The translations under genes were made by a program, and so were the position numbers. A stretch of DNA of 64,000 nt from Pseudoscleropodium purum. Lineage: Eukaryota; Streptophyta; Bryopsida; Hypnales; Brachytheciaceae. Where the stretch lies: positions 4,216,001 through 4,280,000 of the forward strand of contig OZ017797.1 of the NCBI GenBank assembly GCA_963969395.1, given 5' to 3'. This document shows positions 43,046 through 56,036 of this stretch, in pieces; positions within the stretch are counted from its first letter, which is position 1; every line of letters starts with the position of its first letter. Below the pieces are notes generated by a model that was given only the letters and a program-made list of their open reading frames with translations, searched no databases and was not told the origin of the DNA.

Positions 43046-46000
43046 TTACTTCAAGATATGATTTAGATCATTTTGAAACAGATTCGAGATATAGTGTCGG
43101 TTGGGTGAAGTCATGTTGTCAAGCACCTGCTGGAACATAGAAATACCACAAACGGGCAAATACAGGCCCTTGAGCCTTTCCGATTGCAGTGAGATCATGT
43201 TGCAAAGGGACGAGCGGCAAGCTGGATCAATTCCAAATCCGTCATTCCAATCACTCATGTCTTCTGGAAGGAGTTGCCACTGAAGAGCTCCTGCTGCAGC
43301 TCCCTGTTTGGTCTGAGCTGTTGCATACACTTGGTCATACACTAAGCTGTAAACCTCCTCCCGCTTGTCCTCTGAAAATCCAGGTCTCAGTTCTGAAAAG
43401 CCGAACTCGGTAACGAGCATGGGCATCCGAAGAATCTTCTGAGCGTCCTCTTCGTGAGCCTTAACCCAGTTGTCCAAAAACTGCAGCTTCTCGTCAAAAT
43501 TGGCTTCTGGTGCCAGCCTGCACAAGCATTAGCATTCTGTTCAGTTATAAGGAGAGCAAACGGTAGTATTAGGCAACCAAATACTAGTAAACATTCTTCA
43601 ATTACAAGAGCTCAGAGAACATGTATGACGGACGAGGTAATGTGGAAGTAGAGCCCCGTTACGAGGAATAATATGCTGACCACGGTAGTGGTGAAGGGTG
43701 TTATTTTCATAACTGGGCTCTACTTTCAAATTACGAGACAAACCCTGAATGGTCGGATCGATCCTGTTCAATCATATGCTCATTCAAGGGTCTTAGAAAA
43801 GAAGGACCAACATTCTGAGATAAAAACATGCTCTCCATATCCAATGCTTGGTTTCCACCTCTACAGAAATGGGCTACATTGAGGTTATGGGTAAACTTAC
43901 CAGATTCTAAAGTGGTCAGTGCATAAATAACACGATTCCTTCATATTCAACGGTGAGCTTACCAAGAATCAGGATAAGCATGGATCGTTGCAAAATCAAT
44001 TCCTGGCAAGTCATGGTCTCCAACGAAATCCGTGCCTAATGTAGCGAAGTAGCTACTTGGATTGGAGTTGCTACAACCTTCGCTGTCTGACATATAGAAT
44101 CCCTCGGTACCGACAGTCAAGAGGTGCTTATTGTCTACACTCTTCACAAACATAGCCATTTCTCGAACCCATGCCTGCCATTAGAAAGCAGAAATGATGC
44201 TCATTAAGATTATGTGTACTGTCACTCAGCTGTAAGCAAGTGCAGAAAGATGCAAAAAATCAATAGGTAGGTAGATTAAGAAGAATCACACCTGGAATGT
44301 CGCTCCTGATGGATCAGACAGGCACCGCGGCTCATTCATAAGCTCCCAGCCAAAGATACTTGGATCATCACGATACTCCAATTTGGTGATGGTGTTGACT
44401 CTGGTTAACACGGCCTGCAAGCAACTGGAGGACTTAAAAAAACTTGATACAAGATTGTAGTCAGCCTGAGAGTACATACTGAGTGGGTGCCAGCAGGGAT
44501 TTCATAGTTTTGGTGGCACCCACACAGTCATTTCGAAATGGTGCAGGAGGATCAAGATCTCTTAAAACTTCCTCAGATCCCTCAGATTAGAATGAAATAC
44601 ACCAGATTTGCATTACAAGAGTCGTTTGAAGTACGAAAGGCACACCTTGACATGATTTTTGTAGTACTGCCGGCACTTGGCGTTTGTGAAGAAATCATCC
44701 TCGTGTTCCACATCCTCTCCTTCCGCCTTGGCCCATTCCACATATTTAGCTTTGCCACCGTAGGCCTCCCAGTTATTTACTAGGCACAGCAACAACCTCA
44801 CTCCGTTTTGTTGGGCTTGATAGATCGCGTAGTCCAACCCCTGAAGCAACCCACATCATCAATTACAATATTGTGAACGAACTTCGCACAACAATCAATA
44901 ATAATGTCAAGTCAATGGCGATTGCTCAACCTCCCAAACATGGACTACGATCAATGCAGTCGTAGTCACTAGTAGTCTGAGCGCACTGACTTTTCTAAAG
45001 TCTATACTCAGGACAATGAAACAATTGCCACTAATGGAATTAGAGAGAAGAGATCGTAAGGCAAAGGAAAATCAAACCATTATTAGGGGCCTGCTCCCAT
45101 CTCCTACCAACAGCAACTCATTTATGCATACACTTGCTAAGGATTATTAGCACGTGGTGAAAGCATGACTTGGCTAAATGTCATGCTATGGCGACTCGTC
45201 TTTAAATGGAAATGGAGTGATCAACTACTTATAGTGTTCTAAAACCTCCCACTTTGCAACTTGCATATGAATTTCATACATAGTAATTAAAATTTGATCT
45301 GAAGTGGGTTTGGTGCCTATACCCAAAGTGATCTCTTCAGCGAGCCCAGGCGACCTCTCAAAATCTCACTCGCACATATGTTCAAATGATTAAGTGAGGA
45401 AAAAAATTGTCAGAGGTTATCCAGTTGTGTTGTGAAGCGCAATGGTGGATAAAATATTTTTTTCCAAAACAACCGAAGTCTACAATTGCAGAAAGTATTT
45501 ACAACTGCCCACTAAAATGAAGGTTGTCAGCGCCATAAAAACCTCACATCAATGATATGAATGGTTCCAGCAACCACTGGCAAGGAAATCCAGTGGGAAT
45601 AAAGCAGGCTGGCCAAGAGGTAAACAAGTCTCAGGTGACCACATCTGAAAGTTTGGCCAGTGCTGGTGGACATCAAGACATGGTCATCAAGACATGGTCC
45701 AGAAAACAGTTGAACCTAATTTCTGCCTACAAATGGCAGGAAAGCAAGCGTGTCGTTCGGCTCCAATTCATCAACACGTGCACCAGCACTTCCAATTTGC
45801 GCGATTGGAGTAACGTGGCGAAAAACACAAAAGGAAGGATTCCATGAAGAACGAGAACGAACAATCTCCTCAAACCTGCATTTGCAATCCAGAAACTACA
45901 AACTGATCCACGACAGTCACTAATGCAGCTCCACCATAGCCAGCCGTTTCCACGACCTAGAATCTCCAACCCAAAGAAGGTTAACGAAACTACCCCCCAA

Positions 46001-46321
46001 AATCGGAATGCTCAGTACCTGAAACACTGCCTCGTCGTAATTCCCTGGCGAGATTTGTAAAGCTTGGTACGTGTCATCGTTGAAAGCCCAAGTGCGGCAC
46101 ACGGTGAGCCCCAACGCAGCCCCGTCGCGCAGAATGCGGTCCACGTGTGGCCTGGTACTCTCCTCGGACGCCTCGAGCATCAACCAGTAAGAGTTCCAGC
46201 CATTCGTGTAGAACGGGTAGCCCTCCAGCATGAACGCACTCCCCAATCGCATCACAAAACTCCAAGCAGCCAGTTGCAACATCGCCATGGCGCCTTGGTC
46301 CTGCAACCCATCCGCCCACAT
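43046..46321 (-). CDS. MAN: Endo-1,4-beta-mannanase (GH5)
   Basis: Five exons in gene direction: 46,321-46,019, 44,840-44,646, 44,414-44,292, 44,174-43,963 and 43,517-43,046. All introns are GT-AG and all joins keep the frame, giving 434 residues, the usual length for plant mannan endo-1,4-beta-mannosidases. The fold begins with [22 protein letters not shown] holds the acid/base Glu (about residue 194) and [10 protein letters not shown] the nucleophile Glu (about 315); ALQWQLL and DWNDGFGI follow. It hydrolyses mannan backbones in the cell wall. Oddity: the first in-frame ATG (46,321) gives no clear signal peptide, while plant members are normally secreted. The true first exon may lie further upstream, separated by a repeat insertion at about 46,345-46,460. 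Confidence 0.9.
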
Positions 46322-46344
46322 CCACGTGCAATGCTTTTTCAACC

Positions 46345-46460
46345 TAAACCCTGCAAGGACGCGGCCCTCATGACCAAGGTAATCACCAAAACACTACAAT
46401 TATTGCACCAATAGGTGCCTTCTTTGTTTCTACAGGAGTCATCCATAGGACCTGTTAGGT
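46345..46460. mobile_element. MITE remnant beside the mannanase first exon
   Basis: Contains CATGACCAAGGTAATCACC, GCACCAATAGGTGCCTTC and GAGTCATCCATAGGACC, matching the MITE family at 289-437 and 19,114-19,514. It sits a few bases upstream of the first recognisable mannanase exon, between it and the TATA-like box. Confidence 0.5.
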
Positions 46461-46775
46461 CCGCAGCGTCCACACACGAGTAACTGAAGACATCAATTAT
46501 GCAATGATAATCTACTCACTTGAAAGTTCCATGGACTTCTTTTCCATTGCCAAACTATTGCAAATCAATCTATACGAAATAGTATTGCAAAGTGGCTCAT
46601 TTTCTAGTGGTGCACTGAGCATGCACATCCATTCGATCCCACCTCATGGCCCTAGCTGGAGATCGTATCTGCAAGACGGTGCACGGCTTACCCACAGAGC
46701 AATGGCGATGCAGGCGAATGCCGCTCCGCAGGACGAATCCTGCGAAGAGAGAGACCGAGGTGCAAGCGCCGGGTT

Positions 46776-46782
46776 TTATACC
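46776..46782 (-). promoter_or_regulatory. TATA-like box for the mannanase gene
   Basis: On the minus strand GGTATAAAACCCGG, followed about 25-30 bases on by CTCTCTCTTCGCAGGATTC. It is in the right orientation, about 455 bases upstream of the first ATG of the model, and the surroundings are GC-rich. Confidence 0.5.
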
Positions 46783-47466
46783 CGCGCACGTACGGTCGGT
46801 GCAGATGAGGTCCACTACAGTACTCCGGTGGCGCTTGCTACCTTTCCTTTACTAAAAGTCAGATCCGACAGAGGTGCAGCAGACGTGAACTGAGTTCGTG
46901 CCGGTGGGAATGGGAGGCGAATCAAATCTAAGCGGAGAAGGAATCTGGAGCTAGAGATCGGATTAATTGCTGAAGCTGTGCAGGAGGAGGAGCTCATGCA
47001 GGGAACCATATGCATGCTGGTGAGGAGGACCTGGCAATGCGCCTCCTTGCCGATCATGCGCTTGGGAATTATTCCCTCCCAGCGTTGAATGGTCGTCCTC
47101 AGGGGCTTGGACTGCCTGCTGGACGGCCTGCACAAGCTAAGTGTGCATTTATCGAAGCAATAAGGTTGCTGGATTTGCTGCTATCATTGGGTAACGGGGG
47201 TTTGGTTGCTCACTTGAGAGCGTGGGTTGCGACGCGGCCCTTTTGTGCTGGCTCGCCATCCATGAATGATCCAGGCAGGCCTTGTGGGCGGCAATTGCGT
47301 GATGGTGTTGATGCTCTGAGGACCAACATGGAGATGCAGTGGCTTCGCTTCTCAAGCCATCATACTGGTCGTTAGGTTCAGCGGCACTCTAACTTAGATT
47401 GCATAAGGTGAAGCAACCTGCAACGAGAAAGCTTCATTGTAACTTCACTGATGCAATAATGAGTTC
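46783..47466. other. GC-rich region upstream of the mannanase gene
   Basis: Apparently single-copy. Open frames up to 121 codons lie on both strands without recognisable domains. Probably promoter or a decayed gene. Confidence 0.35.
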
Positions 47467-48030
47467 TTAACCCCTCACCGCCCAAGGGACCAAAAGTGTA
47501 AAAGCGTCCTCACATGGTATGGAAGTCCAATTCGAAGTGCTGCAACTTTTGCATCCGATGTCCAAATTCAATAAAACTTGTTGTTAAATATGCACTCTCT
47601 CTTCTAGTTTGGGTGGTAAAATTTCCAGATCAATCCAAGATAAACTGGTTATGTGGAAGCCATTCAAAGTTCAAGTATTCAATTTGAGTTTTGCAAAATG
47701 CATTTTGATGGCTGTAACTTTGGGGGCTTGTATCTCCTTAATCCAATGTTAGTTTTCAATAAAAATTTGTTGTTTTATGTTCCCTTTGAAGTCTAGTTAT
47801 TGTGTTAAAATTTTAATGCCAATCCAAGGTGTTTTGAATGTTTGGGAGCAATTCAAAGCTCAAAATCTGGACATTTTTTGGATTACAATGAGCTTTGGCG
47901 GTCTATTTCGTCTTCATACAATATCCTTTTCCAATAATTTTTTTGTAAAGTTGCACATACCAATCTAATTTTTGTAGTTAAATTTTTATATGATTCCAAG
48001 AAGTCATGAATGATTGAAAAGCTTTTTGAC
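47467..48030 (+). mobile_element. TTAA-flanked ~1 kb family, 5' part only
   Basis: Begins TTAACCCCTCACCGCCCAAGGGACC. It matches the first half of 4,460-5,431 and 58,719-59,689, then similarity is lost after about 48,030. Confidence 0.6.
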
Positions 48031-50325
48031 TACTGAACTTTTCATTCATTCCAACCAATATGTGACTTTCAAAAGAAAAAGAAAACTTTTGGTATGACAA
48101 ATTTGATGAATTTTAGGTATATAAAAAATATTTATAAAGATATAAGCAAAAATACGCAAAAATTCAAGAAGGGATTCAAGTGCTATGGGGTGAAATGTGT
48201 TTTGCTTTGATAAATTTGATGTTGCATTTACAATAGAGTGATGGCACCTAACATCAATGTCTAAATAAGGATTTGAGTATGGTTCCTATTATAGAATTCA
48301 AAAAACTTTTGTCCGATCATATTGGTAGTCAAATTGAAGGGATTCTAGATTATTTTAGAATGCATTTTTTGAACTTTGTATGAATTAACTATCTAAAATT
48401 GTCAAAGTATAAAAAAGATGTGTTTAAAAATCGACCTTAAGCTTGCATGTATGGAAGTTGTACATTTTAGGCAAGGATCTAGATGGGATGGTTTTGCTAA
48501 AAGGGCACAATTAGATGTGCAATTATTTTAATGTAAATTTAGTCTAAGTAACAAAAATGAACACAAAGAGGTGGTTCTTATGTGGCATGTTAAAACTCAA
48601 CTTGAGACCTAAAACTATTGAACAACTTATTTTAGGTGGAGGAATTGGAGTCATTAGACAATTGCTACTTTGTTTGCATATAAATTGTCATGCATGCAAT
48701 GAATTGTAAAATGCTTGTTATCAAATCTCTATACTAGTTGTTGGTTCAAATTCTATGTGTGTTATCAAGGTTTGGAGTTGACGTACATACATTAGGCATA
48801 TGTGGAAAAAAAATTCTACTTTGATCACATAAATCTTAGAAATGGTAAAATCTTAGAAATTTAAAAATTTGAATATGTGTTTTATATAAAAGTGAATTAA
48901 GATCCTATATTCAGAGTGTTCACATTTCACAAATTTTTCCATCCAATGATCTTGATCCCCCAATGGTTAGCTTTTGCAATTTTTGCACTCAAAATGAAAA
49001 GAATTTTAGGAATTAAAAAAATCTAACCAATACAATTGAGCACATCAATCATCACGTTTCTATAGCAGCTTCTATATCAATTAGATTTTTTTATCTCTAA
49101 ATGACAATTACCTATAATATAAACAATTGGGAACTTTCAATAAGTTCTTGAAAAGTTAGATAGTTTTCAATGAATCTTTTCAAATTTTGACATAAGTTGT
49201 GTATATATATCTCTTTTGCAAAAATAAAAAATAAAATCTGATTTGTTGTCCAAATCAAAATTTAAGCTAGCAAACTTATCGTAAATCCCTCTTTTCTTTC
49301 TAAAATTTAGCAAATACATAACTAACTTAATGTGTTATGCCAAAAAAATTGCCTTTTTAGCATGACTTGAAATCTAATTTAATGATTAAACATATGAACA
49401 ATAATTTTTTTAATCTCAATACAATTAATAGGCTCCTTATGTTGCTTAACCCTATAATGATAGACTGGTCAGGGTTGAAATCATTCTTTTAGGTACAACA
49501 TGAATCATCAACTTAATAAATATTAAAAGCACTCATTATAGGTCAAAATATCGTGTAACATCTTTCCACTCCATACAAAATTCCAAAAATGAGCATATAT
49601 ATACTTCTCTTTTACATAGACAAAATCAGAGCATTATGATGTAAAACATCCTTTAGTTACAATGAAAAGCCTAAGATCTTGAGTGTTCTACTACTTGTGT
49701 TGATGGTCTTAGAGGCACTTCACACTATGGCCAAAGGTCAAGAGGCCTTGGGTTTCTACCAATCACATTTCAAGAAATCAAGGAATTTGCACTCTTGACC
49801 CTTCATATTAGAGAGGCACAAGAACATTTAAAGGCCATTGCCCTTCAAACTACCTACATGGCAACATACTCTTAAGAAAGTTTGGCCCTTGGAAATTACC
49901 AAGACCTTGGCCGCTAAATTGAAGGGTCTTTCTTATTTGGGCATTGGGCTTGGCCTTTGGAGGCTTCACTTAATGTTTGTCCAAGTTGAGAAGCTATGGG
50001 AGTTCATTGCCAAGGGCTTTGACATTGAATTTAGATGCTTTATACATTTCATTGCCTATTTTGAACCCAATCATTTCTATGTTGAACTCTCAACAAAATT
50101 TGACCACTCTATCCTATGACTTCTCAATTTGGACAATCATAGTGTGAAGTGATCCTTACGCCTCATGCTTTGCCCTTGATGACTTGAGGCAAGGCTAGCC
50201 ACCAGAGACCAAAGGCTTCCCATTATACAATAAATTACTACTTGTTTATTGCTTGCATAGGAGAGGATAGAGTGGTCGATTGAGGTTGTGTGCAAGATAG
50301 CAAGGTGGATATATTTTAGAGTACT
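48031..50325. other. AT-rich intergenic DNA
   Basis: No gene recognised. A copy of the repeat at 2,890-3,140 lies at about 49,450-49,650. 49.7-50.2 kb has near-repeats of AGGCACTTCACACTATGGCC-like text, seen again at about 50,880-51,200. Confidence 0.4.
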
Positions 50326-50624
50326 CTCCTCTAAAAGTGCCCATGATATTCTAAAAGCAATCATGACAAAAGGTACATTTTTCTTTCTTCAATGTACCAA
50401 AAATGTACATTTTAAGAGGTGGTTGCTTATAGTGACCATTGCATTTCAACTTCAAAAATTCATAACTAATTCCACAAAAGTTCAAAAAATATGAAACGAC
50501 TTGAATTACATGCCAATTCTATTTTCCTTCTTGCAAAAACTTCTTGAAAATTGTTTCAAGGAGTTTAGCTTCCTTGAAGAGGCAATTAGCTTTTAAGTGT
50601 TTATTTTAAGAGTAGACTACCTTA
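50326..50624. mobile_element. AAGGTAGT-type MITE (copy 2)
   Basis: The right end AGAGTAGACTACCTTAA is clear and the left end is decayed. The body matches 55,732-56,036. The 68-codon frame here belongs to the repeat. Confidence 0.55.
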
Positions 50625-52285
50625 AACCCACCACATAATTGATACTAGTGTGCCCTATATTGTTGCCATACTCAAAATGAAAGTTAAAGTAATTTTCTAA
50701 TTTTCTAATTCATAAAAACTTTAAAATTCAATAACTTTCTCACCTTAGTGCAAAACGCCACAAAACAAAGCCCGTACATCCTTCTTTGCAAGGGCTTTCC
50801 AATAGTCCAAAGAACAACAGTAGGGATGAACAGTTCAAAAAATCTCACCATAATAAATCAAACCAAATCAATCTAAGAGCCACTTCATGCTATGGCTAAA
50901 GGTTGAGAGGCTGTGGGTTCCCACTAATCACATTTCAAGAAACCAAGAATTTGGCCACTTCATCCTTCACACTAGAAGGCACAACCTGAAGGGTGTCACC
51001 CTCCAAATTGCCTACATGATAGAAAAATGCATACATAGCGACACACTCTTAGGGGAAGTTTAGGTTGGCCAAACTATAGAGATCCAAACTATGGTCAAGA
51101 GGCCATCAAATTTGCCTATTTTATTACCCATTTTTTGGGACCCTCAACAAAGTTTGGCCACTCAATCCTATGGCCTCTTGATTTGGATGGCTATAGTATG
51201 AAGTGGCCCTAACTTAACTTCTAAATGCTTAAGCCTTTTCAAATGTGTTTTGGCTATGAAAAAAGAGCATAGGCTTATAGTTATCTCAAAAGAAGATTTT
51301 TTTTTTTCAAAATCTAATTGCACAGTTGTTTAAAGAGCTTACTTACTAGTAAGTTCAACAATTTTGAGTGCAAAATTGCACAAGAATTGTGAGATTATAA
51401 CAAGAGAAATGTATATTTTCTATTTTTAGTATGCTCTTCTTTCGCACAATGTTTCAAAAATGTGCACATAAAAGCTTTTGGGAATTGGAGTTGACATGAA
51501 GAACTACAAACTGTGGTAGTACACTAAAATGCACTTTCAAAAAAATTAATTTCACATGGAAAGCTATCAAGTTCATTACACAATCCACCTTGCAATTGTT
51601 GAAATGCAATTTTCTTTAATAAATATAAATTGAGAATAACTCCAAATCAACACTAGTATGTTTAAATTTTCAAAGTGAAAATTATGAAAATATACATTGG
51701 GAAAATTTCAGCCCTTGAAAGATTTGCAAGTTTTGATCTCCCCGACGCAATTAAAGAGGAAATAAAACTGTTTTTTTAATTTTCTATTATTTTCTCATGA
51801 AAGCATATAATGTGGCACTACTAGTGCCATGTCAGCACCATGTCAAGTTTTATTATTATTTTTTAAATTAATTAATTATTTATTTTCTATATTTGCATTG
51901 TGGGGGGCCAAAAATGAAAGCTTAATGGCCCTTCTCATGGTTTAGATTTTTCCTAATGCTACTCTTTCCATTGGAACCATTTGATTTGAAAATGGATAAG
52001 TGAAAGTTTTTAGATCTCAAAACAAATGAAATTGACAAAATTTGCTCAAAGTTAAGAAATGAAGTAAAATTATCAAGTTTTATTCTTCCACTAGTGGACA
52101 TATATGACTTTGTAGACCTCTCAAAAATCACATGTTTACTTTTTCAGTGAAAAATGAAAGTTTTCAATAGTTTACCTTAAAAATTGCCGAACTTTTTTTA
52201 AATGGTCACAAAATTTCAACTACCGACACCAAAATGAGCCAAAAATTTCAGATTGACCATATATAGTCTCTCAAGCAGTTAGGGA
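50625..52285. other. AT-rich intergenic DNA with repeat fragments
   Basis: 50,645-50,860 is a diverged copy of the 240-bp repeat. The rest holds no recognisable gene. Confidence 0.4.
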
Positions 52286-52793
52286 TTAACCCTTAAATGC
52301 CCAAGGCCTTTTTTGAGCTTCTAGGAACTTATTCTAAATTGAAGAAAAAGCCAACATTTAGGTAAGTTGTATAGAAGTCTTTCAATCCTCTTTTTACATG
52401 TTAAATTTAAAAAACTGGTCACCAAACAAAATATGAAGTTAAAGAACATAACATGCATAACCCAAATCAATTTTCAACTTTCCAAAATATCTTCTACAAT
52501 TTTTTTAAATGAATTTCTAATGTGAATTTTTCTCTAAGATTTAGTGTATTTGAAGCTCATTTCCAAGAACTCTCAACACTACTACGGAAAGTCAAGATTG
52601 CAATGGACACCCTTGCACAAAGTCTTTAATAGAAAAATCATAATCAATCATTTTCAAAATTGGATTTTTGATACTAAAACTAGACTTCAAAAAGAATTTA
52701 TAAAATATATAAACCACTAAAAATAGCAAATTGATTAGGTTTCAAGTTATTGTCAATACCATAATTTGATGCCTTGGGCATTTTAGGGGTTAA
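52286..52793. mobile_element. TTAA-flanked element (508 bp)
   Basis: The left end TTAACCCTTAAATGCCCAAG and the right end CTTGGGCATTTTAGGGGTTAA are inverted copies with intact TTAA borders. A truncated relative is at 36,085-36,580. Confidence 0.8.
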
Positions 52794-52945
52794 GGTATGG
52801 ATTTCGGAGAAGAGAAGTTGCTTGTGTGATAATTCTCAGATCATGTGATTGTACTCTTGAGATGATTTAATATCTTGTAGTTGTTGCAATCAGTGGCGGG
52901 TGTGTATTGCAAGCTTCAAATGGACGGAGGTCAATCAATCATAAC

Positions 52946-53175
52946 TTAACCCTTGAATGCCAAGGCAAACGGTTTGTGTCCTATGGCTGACAAGGAATCA
53001 TACTGTATGGGACAAAAGTGCAACTATTCATCTTCAAAATTTGTTTTAGAAAGGGAAGATCTTTTATAGTAGTTTGACTTGCAATGACTATTTTTACAAT
53101 TTTTGGGGCTAGTATTTCACATGGTAATAGAAAAGGATGATTTTGAGGATCACCCCTTCAATGTTTAAGGGTTAA
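52946..53175. mobile_element. TTAA-flanked MITE (230 bp)
   Basis: The left end is TTAACCCTTGAATG and the right end CAATGTTTAAGGGTTAA. The body is the inverse of the repeat at 2,890-3,140 and 5,440-5,650. Confidence 0.75.
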
Positions 53176-55731
53176 GCCAGCCACTTATTAATTGACACAT
53201 TGATTTCATGAGCTTTGGTTTCTTTGAAATGAAAACAGTGTTTTCCAACCTAGCCTTTCAATTGACTCTAAGTATGCACAGAGTCACACAACATGATGGC
53301 CAGAAACAATCCTTGATCCTCGATAAGCTTACTTCTGCACTCACATGCTCCTCACGATAAGTTTAATTTTTAATTTTTAAAACAAATGAAATGGGATTTC
53401 ATTGCAAAGGGAACAAAAACAAAACCGCCAGCCACATCCTCATGATGAGCTTAAGTTAAGTTACAAGACAGTTATCACAGTTTGCAAATTGTCACTGAGT
53501 TTGTACTCCCTCTGTCTCAAAATAAATCCGTGGTACTTTGAGTAGTGAACATGACTTCCCGTAGGTCAGTCACGTACAGTCTACGACATTACGGACTAAG
53601 TTACGTAACCTTCAAGCTGTTGGCAGGTGGTGAGTGAGTTACAAGGTGTAAGTGGCTCAGTCCATGGATGAAAACTCATGTAATTGTTGCCTTTGTGGAT
53701 GAACATCATGAGGTTGTGAATGAACTATCCACTAGAAACTATGGATTTATTTTTCGGATAGATTGAGATAGTATCTTACAAGTATGAGGCACTCACCATC
53801 CCCTTCTACTGGATCAGAAAATTCATAAGCATTGGTGCACAAATTTGATAAAATTTGATAAAAATTGACTAGTAAGAAGAAACTTGCCTAAGTAGGCATT
53901 TCCATAATGGACCTTCTTCACAATAGCATCCATATTTACCTTTGGCCAACATTTCATATCTACATTTGTTGAGTGTTTTCCAACATTTCATATTGAACAT
54001 ATTGAAGTCCTTTTGACACTCTTTAACATTTTAAAGGTGTAAATGTAGGACAAACATAGATAGGGATGTGACTATGAAGAGGGTCTGTCAACCCATAAAT
54101 GCAAGGCTTATGACCATAGAACTCCAAGATACATTTCTATCTTCTATTAATATGCTCCCATTTAGCAACAAAAAGTGAATGAATTTTCTTCTTTTTATTT
54201 TTTAGAGACAAAATCACAAGTCTTCTTTAACATTACACAAATTTTAGATTTCTTTTTTGTGAAAATAGACTTTTCTTGAGATTTTTGGAAGAAAAAGAGA
54301 AGAAAAATCATATCAAATAAAAAATTATCTCAACAAATCTGAAAATTTTACCACAAGCGTATGTTATAGTTAAGAACATCATAGTGCAAAGACAATTCCT
54401 ATATCACTTTATAAATAGAAATCAATAGACATTGAAGATATGCTAATAATTTTAATTGCAAAAAAATATTTAATTTTAGGAATTTTTCAAAATCTTGAAT
54501 TGGAGTAGAAACAAAAGCACATGTCCATTTCATTGATTGGACTCAAATTCTAAAAGCATTATTTTTATAGAGGAATTTCATATTTAGAGCAAGGAGCAAT
54601 AAGATTCCCAAACACACTAGAATAGCAAATTTTGTGATTTGTTTTTGTTTTATCTTGAATTCTTGTGTTGAAAGGTCATAAATACCTCAACATCATCCAA
54701 AGAAACTTCCATTCAAGAAACTTCCATTTAAGCAACTCCCCAAACAAGAGTTCAATGAAAAATGTTGTTCAATCATCTTCTACATTGTTCTCCAGTCATC
54801 CAAACGCCATTTTAGGGCATTGACATCATTAATTAAGAATTGCTACAATATTCCATGAAATTTACTTTAAAAGCCATTGAAGTGCAAAAATCTTATTTCA
54901 AGAGGAGTCAAAGTTTGTTGAACTTGTTGGACAAGGCTAAAATAAAACATTTTCTTGTAACTTCAAACATCACAGTCTTGCAATTTGCATAGTCAAAGAT
55001 TTTGAAAGTTTTTTTAGACATTCACATAGTAGTGTTGAATAATTTGTATGGTTCAATTTCAAAAAGCATATATATTTTTATTTTATACTCAATGCACCAA
55101 TCTTAGCAATTTATGTCCAAAGCATACCCTTGTCCTTTAGAGTTGACCTTTAAATGACAAATCCAACCCAATTACCCAAAGGGCTTATTTTTCTAGTCAA
55201 TCTTCACAACATTTCCATTGTTCAACTTTAATTCAACTTTTTGATATCATTAGTTTTGTCTTTGGGAGATGCATCTACCAAGCTAAGTTTTGTATTTTAG
55301 ATCACAAATGAATATGAATGCATGTTTTTGGCATTGGAAAAAGTGTTAGATTTTTTGTGCAATAGCTTCAAAGAATCGAGGTTGATTGTTTCTTGGAAGA
55401 AGATAGAATCTCATAATAAATTTGTCATTTTCAAAAGTTTCCTTCTAATACAAAAAAGATTCTCAAGTCCAAGTTTGGATTGCCCTATCCTAACCTAAAA
55501 TGTCCTTTAATAGTCAAATCCAAGTTTGGGTTGCCCTATCTTAATCTAAAATGTCTTACAATGATCAACCTTAATCTAAAATGTCTTTCAACGGTTATAG
55601 TTTAAATCATGCTTATGTTGCACTTTGAGTAGAAAATATTGATGACTTATTTTTCTAAAACTAAAATACAAGGCATTTGTAGTTCATTGTATCTTTGATT
55701 GTAACCCCAAATCCATTTCACATTCTTATTT
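53176..55731. other. Mostly AT-rich intergenic DNA
   Basis: 53.5-53.8 kb is less AT-rich. It begins TACTCCCTCTGTCTCAAAATAAATCCGTGG and ends with GGATTTATTTTTCGGATAGATTGAGATAGTA, an inverted pair resembling a short Stowaway- or Tourist-like MITE (about 53,504-53,775). No gene recognised. Confidence 0.45.
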
Positions 55732-56036
55732 AAGGTAGTTTGCTCTAAAAATGCCCGTGCTCTAAAAGCGATCATGATATAGAAGTCCATTTTGCTTCTT
55801 CAATGTACCAACCATGTACATTTGATGAGGTGGTTGCTTTTAGTGACCATTGTATTTCAACTTAAAAAATTCATAACTAATTCCACAAAGGTCCAAAAAA
55901 ATATGAAACAACTTGGATTAGATGCCAATTCTATTTTTCTTCCTATAAAAAATTTACTGAAAATTGTTTCAAGGAGTTTAACTTCCCCCTAAAGGCAATC
56001 AGCTCTTAAATGGTCACATAAATAGCAGACTACCTT
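55732..56036. mobile_element. AAGGTAGT-type MITE (copy 3, best ends)
   Basis: Begins AAGGTAGTTTGCTCTAAAA and ends AGCAGACTACCTTA, an inverted pair. It shares its body with the copies near 30.6, 50.4 and 63.5 kb. Confidence 0.7.
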
